Source of the DNA: Holophagaceae bacterium
GTDB taxonomy: Bacteria > Acidobacteriota > Holophagae > Holophagales > Holophagaceae
Reading direction: 5' to 3'
NCBI GenBank assembly: GCA_021286765.1
Contig: JAJTBS010000002.1
Location: 620,001 to 684,000, forward strand
DNA: 64,000 nucleotides
Part shown: piece by piece, positions 1 to 10,996 of the stretch
Layout of the letters: the number at the start of each line of letters is the position of its first letter
Position numbering within the stretch: position 1 is the first letter of the stretch
The notes under the pieces: generated by a model
Told to the model about the DNA's origin: nothing
The model's input: only the letters and a program-made list of their open reading frames with translations
The model's database searches: none
Made by a program: the position numbers and the translations under genes

Positions 1-1189
1 TGACGCCAGCGGCTGGGTTCCAGGCGCCGGTAACGCCGGTGAGGTTCATGGTGGCGGCGTTAGCGCCCTTCACCACAGGATCGATGGGGAGGTCACCGCT
101 GGCGAAGGTGCCCAGGGCCACGAGGCCCACGCTGGCGGGGGCCGCGGTGGCGGTGCCCATCACGCCCGTCCAGTAGGCGTCGGGGCTCACGGGGCTGCCC
201 TTCACGAAGGTCGAGAAGGGGCCACTGGGCAGGGTGTTCGCGGGGATGGTGGCCGCGTTGGACCAGGTCTTGCCGGTCAGGCCACCGAGGGTGAGTCCGG
301 CGGCAAAGGCCCGCAATTCTGCTTCGACGGGGACACGGGTGGTGGCGGACACGGCCGGGTCAGGTACGATGAAGCCCGCGCCTGTCGTGATGAACCTGCC
401 CATCAGGGCAATGTCTGCGCGCTTGGTGACTGTGGTGGTTGCGGTGGCCGTGATGAGGTCGTTCATTACCTTGGCGTAGCCGGACAGCTTGACGGGATTG
501 GTCGTGCTGTCATGCGCCGCGGCGGGATTCACCAGGACATTCGCACGGACCGCCTCCAGTGCTGCGAAGGAAGCGGTCAGCGGCGTCGTGGACTTCAGGG
601 CTTCGAAGTAGGGAGAGGCGGAAATGGACTTGCCCGCGGTGTCCTTCACCCGGTTGGTAACCACGTAGAGGTAGCGCGTGCCGGGTAGGAGCGGAAACTG
701 GGGGAACATGAGCAGGTCCGTCCCACCAGCCGTGTATTCGTAGCTGAAGGTGGCCGAGATGTCGGTGAAGCCCAGGGCGGCCTCTTCGGTGCCGGCCGCG
801 TCAGGGGTCAACTGGAACACCTTGATGTTGGCCGCCGTCACGGTCGTGGCATCCACCGCTGCGGTGAACTGGATGTAGACCGGGGCGTTCAGCCCGGCCA
901 CGGCGTTCGTGCCGCCCACCTCGTGGAGGTTCACATAGGCCAGGGCCTCGGGCGGCGTCATGGGGGTGTTCGCCGCGCGTCCGGTCAAGGGGTCAGCGGC
1001 GGTGGCCGTGGCAAGGATGTTCGGGAGGGGAATCTTCGCGTTGGCCGGATCGAAGACTGGCGCCGTGGCGCTCGGGCTGCTCTCGGGACCGGTGACGATG
1101 GAGGGCGCCTTGGAATCGCCGCCGCCATTGCACGCGAGTAGGCCCAGCAGGGACGTGCCCAGGAGCGCTTGGTACAGGTTTACGCGCAT
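1..1189 (-). CDS. Surface lipoprotein with VolA-like lipase N-terminus (3' truncated by window)
   Basis: Reading the minus strand from ATG at 1187-1189 gives an open frame that runs off the left edge (about 396 residues seen). The start follows GAGGTG. The N-terminus is a short hydrophobic segment ending in LLAC (lipobox, Cys20), then a Gly/Ser linker, so it should be a lipid-anchored exported protein. Around residues 45-60 the stretch PVFDPANAKIPLPN resembles the conserved start of the bacterial virulence-factor lipase N-terminal domain (VolA/Pla-1 type). After that come beta-rich Ig-like segments (for example APVYIQFTAAVDATTV and LPGTRYLYVVTNRV). The catalytic domain, if any, lies outside the window, so the lipase call is only family resemblance; a plain Ig-like lipoprotein is the alternative. 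Confidence 0.6.
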   Translation of the reverse strand, partial: MRVNLYQALLGTSLLGLLACNGGGDSKAPSIVTGPESSPSATAPVFDPANAKIPLPNILATATAADPLTGRAANTPMTPPEALAYVNLHEVGGTNAVAGLNAPVYIQFTAAVDATTVTAANIKVFQLTPDAAGTEEAALGFTDISATFSYEYTAGGTDLLMFPQFPLLPGTRYLYVVTNRVKDTAGKSISASPYFEALKSTTPLTASFAALEAVRANVLVNPAAAHDSTTNPVKLSGYAKVMNDLITATATTTVTKRADIALMGRFITTGAGFIVPDPAVSATTRVPVEAELRAFAAGLTLGGLTGKTWSNAATIPANTLPSGPFSTFVKGSPVSPDAYWTGVMGTATAAPASVGLVALGTFASGDLPIDPVVKGANAATMNLTGVTGAWNPAAGV

Positions 1190-1268
1190 TGCTTCACCTC
1201 GTGGGTGTGGTTAGAGGAAATCCAGGATGGGTCTCCAGACGATAGGCGGCCCGGAGACGAAATTCCAC

Positions 1269-1300
1269 AAAAAAGGAGGAGCCCCGGATGGGGCCCCTCC
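1269..1300 (-). terminator. Rho-independent terminator of the coiled-coil lipoprotein gene
   Basis: On the minus strand an 11-bp GC-rich stem (GGAGGGGCCCC / GGGGCTCCTCC, loop ATCC) is followed directly by six T residues (1269-1274). It begins 16 nt after the stop codon at 1316-1318. It is the clearest intrinsic terminator in the window and separates this gene from the downstream lipoprotein gene. Confidence 0.85.
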
Positions 1301-1315
1301 AGGCGGCTGGAACCG

Positions 1316-2449
1316 CTAGTCCGTCACGGCAAAGACGACCTTGTCATTCTTAAAGCGGCTCACCGTGATGAGCTCGACGGTGGCGGTCGACTTGTCCTCG
1401 CTGATGGTCAGCTTGTAGTGCTCGTCCTTCAGGTAAGAGCCGGGCACCACGTTGACCTTGCCGATCTTCTTCAAGCCCAGGTCAGCGGCCTTGATGGTGA
1501 TGGTCTTGGTGGAGCGCAGGTCGAGGCTCTGGGTGAAGACCTCGTCGCGCCAGTTCTTGCCCGCGCGGTCCTTGGCGAAGACGGGGATCTCAATGACACC
1601 CTCGGCCTTCAGCTTGTCGCGGGTGCCGATGACGTAGTGCAGCGAGTTCAGCTTGGCCACCTGGGCGGCGTTGTCGGACTGCAGCTTGGCCCGCTCCTCG
1701 ATGAGGTTGGTGCGCTCGCTGCGCAGGCCGGCGATCTCCTCTTCAATCTTCTTCTTCTGGCCTTCGAGGTCGGTGACCTCCTCCTGCAGCTTCTCGTTCT
1801 GGGCCACGGCCTCGTCGCGCTCACCCTCGATCTTCTCGCGCTCCTGGCGCATCAGGTCGTTGGGGGTGATCTTCGCCTTGCCCTGGGACACCCAGGTGCC
1901 ATAGGTTCCGTTGGCATAGAAATGGTAGACCTCGAAACCCGGCGCCAGCTTGTCCAGAATGGCCACCCGGCTCACCAGCTTCTTGGCCTCGGCTTCGGGC
2001 ACGCCCTTCTTCTTGAGGAACTTGAGGGCCATGCTGTAGTGGTTGTCGTTGGGCTTGGCCACGTCAGGCTTCGGGAGGTCGGCCTTGAGCTTGGCCAGCT
2101 TGCCGTTGAGGTCCTTGATCTCCTTGTCCTTGTCCAGCACTTCCTGGAGCAGGGCCTGGTAGGAGCTGTTCTTCTCGTTCTTGATGCGCTCTTCAAGGGC
2201 CTTCTTCTGCTCATCCGTGAGCTGGAGGGTCTCGGCGTTGGGCTTGATGTCGTTGACGCCCGCCTGGGCCAACTTCTTCTGCTGCTCGCTGCCGGCCTGG
2301 TTGAGCTGCTGGTTGGCCTTGTCGGCCTCGGCAGCCTTCTGGGTCAGCTCCCGAATCTGGGGGTCCTCACGCTTGCAGGCAGTGGAGACCATCAGGACGG
2401 AGGCGGCCATGAGGGCCAGGGCCAGCGTCGGACGTCGGAAGGGGTTCAT
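1316..2449 (-). CDS. Coiled-coil lipoprotein of unknown function
   Basis: A protein of 377 residues starting at ATG 2447-2449, preceded by GGAGGAACCC; an upstream in-frame ATG exists but lacks a ribosome site and would bury the signal. The N-terminus MNPFRRPTLALALMAASVLM ends in a lipobox (STAC), so the mature protein should be lipid-anchored. Two charged Ala/Glu/Lys/Gln-rich coiled-coil regions (about residues 25-135 and 205-275) flank a segment of mixed composition. The last 100 residues are a beta-rich domain. No enzyme motif is visible. It is monocistronic, divergent from metK, and ends in a strong terminator. A periplasmic structural or scaffolding role is a guess. Confidence 0.75.
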   Translation of the reverse strand: MNPFRRPTLALALMAASVLMVSTACKREDPQIRELTQKAAEADKANQQLNQAGSEQQKKLAQAGVNDIKPNAETLQLTDEQKKALEERIKNEKNSSYQALLQEVLDKDKEIKDLNGKLAKLKADLPKPDVAKPNDNHYSMALKFLKKKGVPEAEAKKLVSRVAILDKLAPGFEVYHFYANGTYGTWVSQGKAKITPNDLMRQEREKIEGERDEAVAQNEKLQEEVTDLEGQKKKIEEEIAGLRSERTNLIEERAKLQSDNAAQVAKLNSLHYVIGTRDKLKAEGVIEIPVFAKDRAGKNWRDEVFTQSLDLRSTKTITIKAADLGLKKIGKVNVVPGSYLKDEHYKLTISEDKSTATVELITVSRFKNDKVVFAVTD

Positions 2450-2634
2450 GGGTTCCTCCACGGGGGGACGAAAATGGGGGCGCTGCGAAGACGGGGAACT
2501 CCCCACCTTAGTCCCCAAGGCTATGGCAAGGCAAGGATTCGCGCGTCATCCGAAAGGTGTAAGAACCGTCTACGCTGCGATATAGTCATTGATTCCCCCG
2601 AGCGGCTGTTTGGGGGTGTTCCGAGGAGTCCGGC

Positions 2635-3777
<1,143 letters not shown>

Positions 3778-3997
3778 GCCTCGCTCCAATCTAGACGGAC
3801 ACCATCCGACCGAAGCGGAGCGCAGGAAAGATAGGGCCGCGCGGGCGAAGCCTGCGGCGGGGTGAAACCCCGAGGACCGGAGGCCCGAGCCAAGGTCGAG
3901 GCGCTGCGTCAGACAGCCAAGAGGGGCTCCAAGTCATCAGCACCCGGTCTCAAGCCAAGTGCGGCCCTGCGGGGCCGAGGCTTGGTTCACCCGGGGC

Positions 3998-4918
3998 CTA
4001 TCCTGACACTTCCACCCGGTTCCTCCCGCCCTGCTTGGCCCGGTAGAGGGCCTCGTCGGCGTACTTGAGGAGCTCTTCAGCATGGGGGACCTCGCCCTGG
4101 CCATCGCGGGAGGCGACGCCCATGCTGGCTGTCTTCTTCAGCGTGACGCCATCCAGCTGATGCTCAAGCTCGGCGAATTTCTGGCGGAGGTTCTCGGCCA
4201 CCTGCCGGGCCGAGTCCAGGTCCGTGTGGGTCAGGACCAGGGTCAGCTCCTCCCCGCCGTAGCGCGCGGCCAGGTCGGTGGTGCGCACGTTGGCCCGGAG
4301 GAGGGTGCCGATGTTCCGCAGCACCTCGTCGCCCATGGCATGGCCATGCGTGTCGTTCACCTGCTTGAAGTGGTCGATGTCGATCATCACCACGGAGAGC
4401 GGCGTCTTGTAGCGGCGGGCCCGCTGGACTTCCTCTTCCAGGCGTGCGATGAGGCGCCGACGGTTGGCCAGGCCGGTCAGCGGGTCCGTGACGGAGAGCG
4501 TTTCGAGCTGGAGGTTCTTCTCACGGAGTTCGTCCTGAAGGAGCTTGAGCTTGGTGTGGATGCGCACCCGGGCCAGCAGCTCCTTCTCGTGGAAGGGCTT
4601 GGTGACGTAGTCGGAGGCGCCGCGCTCCAGGATCTCGGCCTTGCGGTCCAAGTCGTCCTCGGCGGTGAGGATGATGACCGGGATCTGCTCCAGCTCCTTG
4701 CGGCTGGCCTTGAGGCCCAGGAACTTCAGCCCATCGAACCCGGGCATGACCAGGTCGCAGAGCACCAGGTCCGGCGGCTGCTCCATGATGGTCTTGAAGG
4801 CGGTGAGGCCGTCCGAGGCCTCCATGAAGTGCGTGAAGCCGCCGTCCTTCATGAGGACGGCCTTGATCTCGCTGCGGATCATGGCGTTGTCATCGACGAT
4901 GAGGATGCGCCCTGTCAT
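3998..4918 (-). CDS. Response regulator with GGDEF diguanylate cyclase domain
   Basis: A 306-residue soluble protein. Residues 1-125 form a receiver domain (acidic pair near 9-10, phospho-acceptor Asp55 in VLCDLVMPG, KPF near 107). After a short coiled coil comes a GGDEF domain with the active-site variant GGEEL, which is functional in many cyclases. An RxxD inhibitory I-site (RTTD) sits exactly five residues before it, so product feedback is expected. The output is probably c-di-GMP synthesis controlled by phosphorylation. ATG 4916-4918 follows GGAGGG and overlaps the stop of the upstream GH3 gene by 4 nt (ATGA), the last gene of a coupled leftward set that also holds an HD-GYP phosphodiesterase. 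Confidence 0.92.
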   Translation of the reverse strand: MTGRILIVDDNAMIRSEIKAVLMKDGGFTHFMEASDGLTAFKTIMEQPPDLVLCDLVMPGFDGLKFLGLKASRKELEQIPVIILTAEDDLDRKAEILERGASDYVTKPFHEKELLARVRIHTKLKLLQDELREKNLQLETLSVTDPLTGLANRRRLIARLEEEVQRARRYKTPLSVVMIDIDHFKQVNDTHGHAMGDEVLRNIGTLLRANVRTTDLAARYGGEELTLVLTHTDLDSARQVAENLRQKFAELEHQLDGVTLKKTASMGVASRDGQGEVPHAEELLKYADEALYRAKQGGRNRVEVSG

Positions 4919-5928
4919 GAGACCCTCCCTGCCGCCGTCTGAAGGCGCGCAATCCAATCGTTCCAAGCCTGTGGGTCGAAGAATACCGGCGGTGGCAGGT
5001 GCCTCCGCATGGCCTGCGTGGAGGCCAGGGCCGGTGCGCAGAGGGCCGCCGGCAGCCGCCCGGCGGCCTCGGCACAGGCGGTCCAGCCCGCCGGCGTCTG
5101 GCAGACGAGCAGCCACTGATGGCCAGCCTCCAGGGACAGGCGCACCCGGTCGTCCCAGCTCCAGTCCGCGCAGCCTCCCATCTCCAGGTCATCGGGGAGG
5201 AACCGCCCTTGGACGCCCCAGGGGTTGTCCACCACGGAGGCCCGGTGAAGGCTCGCGGGCAGGGGGTCGCTGGCCGGGGTCCGGAGGTGCGCCACCATGA
5301 CAAGGCGGTCTGGATGGGCCAGGGGGACGAAGGCCGCCGCGTTGCGGTCCACCTGAGCGGCCTCGGCCAGGGCCGGCAGACCCTGGTGGCTGTCCAGGGT
5401 GGTGCCGCCCAGGCCGGGGAAGTGCTTGAGACAACCCCGCACGCCCGTGGATTCCAGGCCGTGGAGGAAGGCGCCGGCGGCGGTCGCGGCTTCGGCGGGC
5501 AGGGCGCTGGCGGCACGATCGCCGATGCCGGCCTCGGGGTGGCCATCCCAGAGATCCAGCACGGGGGCGAAGTCCACATTGAAGCCCAGCAGCCGGAGGC
5601 CCTCACCCCAGAGACGGCCCCAGGCGGAGCAGGCGGACGGACCGCCCCAGGTCCAGAGTTGGCGCAGGGGCGGGGTGGGGCCCGTCCAGGGCCGGAGGCG
5701 GCTCACGGGGCCGCCCTCCTGATCCAGGGCCACGGCCAAGGGCAGATCCGCGCCGAAGCGGGATTGGAGACCGTCGATGAGGGCGCGGCAGCGGGCCGGC
5801 CCCAGTCCGGGATCCGGATCCAGGTTCCGGGCGAACAGGATGATGCCGCCGGGCTGGAAGGGCAGGTCCACCTCCGTCGGATCGAGACCGCGGAAGCCGG
5901 TCCAGAGAAGCTGGTGAGGGCTGTTCAT
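4915..5928 (-). CDS. Glycoside hydrolase family 3, NagZ-like beta-N-acetylhexosaminidase
   Basis: A 337-residue protein of about NagZ length without a signal peptide, so probably cytoplasmic and acting on peptidoglycan turnover products. GH3 signatures: DQEGGPVSRLRP near residue 69, NVDFAPVLDL near 116, KHFPGLGG...DSHQGLP near 165-180 (the His/Asp pair typical of NagZ), and LPDDLEMGG near 253 holding the presumed catalytic Asp. The C-terminal third is divergent. It is translationally coupled to the GGDEF gene downstream (4-nt overlap) and starts 5 nt after the upstream receiver gene ends, so it is embedded in a c-di-GMP operon, an unusual place for a muropeptide enzyme. Confidence 0.82.
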   Translation of the reverse strand: MNSPHQLLWTGFRGLDPTEVDLPFQPGGIILFARNLDPDPGLGPARCRALIDGLQSRFGADLPLAVALDQEGGPVSRLRPWTGPTPPLRQLWTWGGPSACSAWGRLWGEGLRLLGFNVDFAPVLDLWDGHPEAGIGDRAASALPAEAATAAGAFLHGLESTGVRGCLKHFPGLGGTTLDSHQGLPALAEAAQVDRNAAAFVPLAHPDRLVMVAHLRTPASDPLPASLHRASVVDNPWGVQGRFLPDDLEMGGCADWSWDDRVRLSLEAGHQWLLVCQTPAGWTACAEAAGRLPAALCAPALASTQAMRRHLPPPVFFDPQAWNDWIARLQTAAGRVS

Positions 5929-5932
5929 CCCC

Positions 5933-6763
5933 TCACCTTACCCGGAGGACCAGTTCCAGGTGGCGGGCCAGCAGCAGGAAGGCCGGATCGGTCTCCACAA
6001 AGGCCGAGCGGCTGTCGAAGCCGAGGTAGAGCCAGCCGGCGTGACCCAGGGGCAGCAGGTGGTCTTCGAAGTAGCCCAGCCCGGGCGCCACCAGGGGGCC
6101 GGGCTGGGGCCGTCCGATGCGCGGGGGGAGGGCGAGGCGCCCGCGGGCCGCCACGCAATGCAGGTTGCCATCTTTGCCCCGCCGGTAGACGCCCAGGCCT
6201 TCCGGAGAACAGCGGGCCGCCAGGCGATCCAGCAGGGGATCGAGGGCGGCCTTGAAGGAGGGCGCATCGAGGGCCTGCAGTTCCAGGTCGCAGAGGGCCA
6301 GAGCCTCTGCATGGGCTTCCTGCAGATCGCGCGTCCGGCTCAGGATCCGGCCTTCCAGCTCTTCCTGGTAGCCGCGGACCTTTTCCAGCAGGCTGGCGTG
6401 GTCCAGGGCACGGTTGAGGACCACCTCCATTTCCGCCAGGCGGAAGGGTTTCTGGATCAGGTCGTATGCCCCGCGCTTCAGGGCCTCGATGCTGGTGTCG
6501 AGCGTGGCGTAGGCCGTGATGAGCACGCAGAGCGTGTCCGGGAACTGGTGCCGGATCGCGCCGATGAGGTCGAGCCCCGTCTGTCCGCCGGGCATGTGCA
6601 GGTCCGTGAGGACCACGGGGAAGGGCCGCTCGGCCATGCGGGCCAAGGCGGCCTCGCCGCTGGCCACCGCTTCGGCGTTGTACCCCTGCTCTCCGAGGGC
6701 CTCCAGCAGCGTCTCGCGGACTTCCAGTTCGTCGTCGACGATGAGGATGGGCTGCTGAATCAT
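5933..6763 (-). CDS. Receiver-domain protein with C-terminal GAF-like region
   Basis: A 276-residue protein. Residues 1-120 are a receiver domain (DDE near 10-12, phospho-acceptor Asp54 in LTDLHMPGG, Thr/Ala switch near ITAYAT, KPF near 106). A coiled coil follows (about 125-155). The last 120 residues form a mixed alpha/beta segment resembling a degenerate GAF domain rather than a DNA-binding or enzymatic output. Its receiver is strikingly similar to that of the adjacent HD-GYP protein (both have MPGG...GAYD.IQKPF..AE), pointing to local duplication. ATG 6761-6763 overlaps the HD-GYP stop by 4 nt. It may tune or compete for phosphotransfer to its neighbours; that role is inferred. Confidence 0.8.
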   Translation of the reverse strand: MIQQPILIVDDELEVRETLLEALGEQGYNAEAVASGEAALARMAERPFPVVLTDLHMPGGQTGLDLIGAIRHQFPDTLCVLITAYATLDTSIEALKRGAYDLIQKPFRLAEMEVVLNRALDHASLLEKVRGYQEELEGRILSRTRDLQEAHAEALALCDLELQALDAPSFKAALDPLLDRLAARCSPEGLGVYRRGKDGNLHCVAARGRLALPPRIGRPQPGPLVAPGLGYFEDHLLPLGHAGWLYLGFDSRSAFVETDPAFLLLARHLELVLRVR

Positions 6764-8190
6764 GGGATCCGCGCCATGGGGATGGTGCGCTCGTAGATTC
6801 GGGCCTCCAGGAAGATCCGCAGCACCTCGGCGTCCAGGAGGTTGACCTTGGCCTCCTGCTCCAGGATCTGGAGGCTGCGCTCCACGCTCACGGCGGCCTT
6901 GTAGGGGCGGTCTGCGGCGGTGAGGGCGTCGTAGACATCCGCCACGGCCATGAGCTTGCTCTGCACGGGGATGTCCGGCTCTTTGAGCTGCCTCGGGTAG
7001 CCCTTCCCGTTGAGGCGCTCGTGATGGGCCCAGGCGATCTCAGGAACGCCCGCGAGCTCGGTGGTCCAGGGGATCTGGCTGAGGAAGCGGTAGGTGTAGG
7101 TGACGTGGTTCTGGATCTCCTCCCGCTCCTGGTCGGAGAGGCTGCCCTTGGTGATCTTCAGCAGGTCGATGTCCTGGCGCTCGATGAGGGTCCGGCGGTC
7201 GCCCGACCAGTGCTGGTAGGTGAGCTCCTCCAGCTGGTCCAGTTCTAGGGCCACCTTCTCGGGCAGGACCGTGGGCTCATTGCTGCGCCGGACCAGGTCC
7301 ATCAGGCGGCGGGTCTCCTCCTCCTGCTGGCCCAGGAGCTGGCCGAGGGCGTCATGGTCGAAGGGGTTGCCCTTGCTCCAGGCGTCCAGCATGCGGTCCC
7401 GCATGGACTCCAGGGTGCGCTGGTGCAGGCGCTGGTAGATGCTCTCCAGGTGCTCGCCCTCGATCTTCTTGGCCTTCACCAGCACCTGCTCCTTCACACC
7501 CACCTTGCCGAAGTCGTGCAGCAGGCTGGCATAGCGGATCTCACGGATCTGGAGCGGGTTGAAGTGGAGGCCTCCATAGGGGCCGCTGGGCGTCAGGTTC
7601 ACGGCCTCCGCGAGGCTCACCGTCAGGTCGGCCACCCGGCTGGAGTGGCCGGAAGTGCTGGGATCGCGAGCCTCGATGGCCGTCACGGAGGCGTTCACGA
7701 AGCCCTCGAAGAGCCGCTCGATGTCGTTCTTCAGGCCCAGGATCTCCTGGGTGCGGGCCTCCACCATGCGCTCGAGGTTCTGCTGGTACTCCTCGTTCTC
7801 CCGCCGCAGACGGTAGTGCTCCAGGGCCCGCTCCAGGGCGGCTTCGATCTCCGCGAGCTTGAAGGGCTTCTGGATGAAGTCGTAGGCGCCGCGCTTGAGC
7901 GCCTGGATGGCCGCTTCCGTGGTGGCGTAGCCGGTCATGAGGATGCCCATGGCCCTGGGATCCTGGTCGTGGATGGCCCGGAGCAGCTCCAGCCCTGACA
8001 GCCCCCCGGGCATGTTGAGGTCCGTGAAGATCACCGGGAAATGGCGCTCTCCCACCCGGGCCAGGGCCTGGGCCCCGCCGTCCGCCCCCACGGCTGCATA
8101 GCCCTGGTCCTCCAGGGCCTCCACCAGCAGGTTTCGAAGGTCCGCCTCGTCGTCCACGATGAGGATGGGAATGGGGGAGGGGAGGGGCAC
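6760..8190 (-). CDS. Response regulator with HD-GYP c-di-GMP phosphodiesterase domain
   Basis: I place the start at GTG 8188-8190 (GGAG five bases upstream), giving 476 residues; the longer frame to 8301 adds a Pro/Arg-rich stretch with no homology look. Residues 1-120 are a receiver domain (Asp57 in FTDLNMPGG, KPF near 108). A coiled coil links to an HD-GYP domain (about 185-450) with HSSRVADL, the metal-binding HDFGKVG and the diagnostic HHERLNGKGYP, followed by DVYDALTAADRPYK. The insertion between HD and GYP is longer than usual. The expected activity is hydrolysis of c-di-GMP, opposing the GGDEF protein of the same operon. Confidence 0.9.
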   Translation of the reverse strand: MPLPSPIPILIVDDEADLRNLLVEALEDQGYAAVGADGGAQALARVGERHFPVIFTDLNMPGGLSGLELLRAIHDQDPRAMGILMTGYATTEAAIQALKRGAYDFIQKPFKLAEIEAALERALEHYRLRRENEEYQQNLERMVEARTQEILGLKNDIERLFEGFVNASVTAIEARDPSTSGHSSRVADLTVSLAEAVNLTPSGPYGGLHFNPLQIREIRYASLLHDFGKVGVKEQVLVKAKKIEGEHLESIYQRLHQRTLESMRDRMLDAWSKGNPFDHDALGQLLGQQEEETRRLMDLVRRSNEPTVLPEKVALELDQLEELTYQHWSGDRRTLIERQDIDLLKITKGSLSDQEREEIQNHVTYTYRFLSQIPWTTELAGVPEIAWAHHERLNGKGYPRQLKEPDIPVQSKLMAVADVYDALTAADRPYKAAVSVERSLQILEQEAKVNLLDAEVLRIFLEARIYERTIPMARIP

Positions 8191-8263
8191 GCAAACTCCG
8201 GGTACCCTCGCCTCATCGGATGGGGGGGGCAGCGGGGCAAGTTTCGGGGCCCGCGCCCTTCGG

Positions 8264-10837
<2,574 letters not shown>

Positions 10838-10996
10838 GGGACACCTCGCCTTCAAGTATGGAATCGAAATATGACTAAAACACACTAAAATTTTCTTCAA
10901 AATTATTAATAATTATTTAAAATCTGAAAATAATAAAATTAACAAAATAAACCTTGGGCCGGGCCAAGGCCGGCCGAACGGGGCTCTGAATCGGCT
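10838..10996. promoter_or_regulatory. AT-rich promoter region of clpB
   Basis: About 105 bases (10855-10960) are strongly AT-rich in a GC-rich neighbourhood. It separates clpB from the histidine kinase gene, both transcribed leftward. No CIRCE palindrome was found. A CTTGAA...CCCAT pair that resembles a sigma-32 site overlaps the ATG itself and is not believed. The island probably holds the clpB promoter; exact boxes cannot be assigned. Confidence 0.45.

Noticed and set aside
2521..2634. Possible SAM or SAH riboswitch before metK
   Set aside because: Only a small C5/G5 hairpin is visible; none of the known riboswitch cores could be matched by eye.
3862..4068. Short frame of 68 codons after metK
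   Set aside because: In frame with metK and partly a repeat of its tail, but it lacks a ribosome site and overlaps the convergent GGDEF gene end; treated as part of the repeat.
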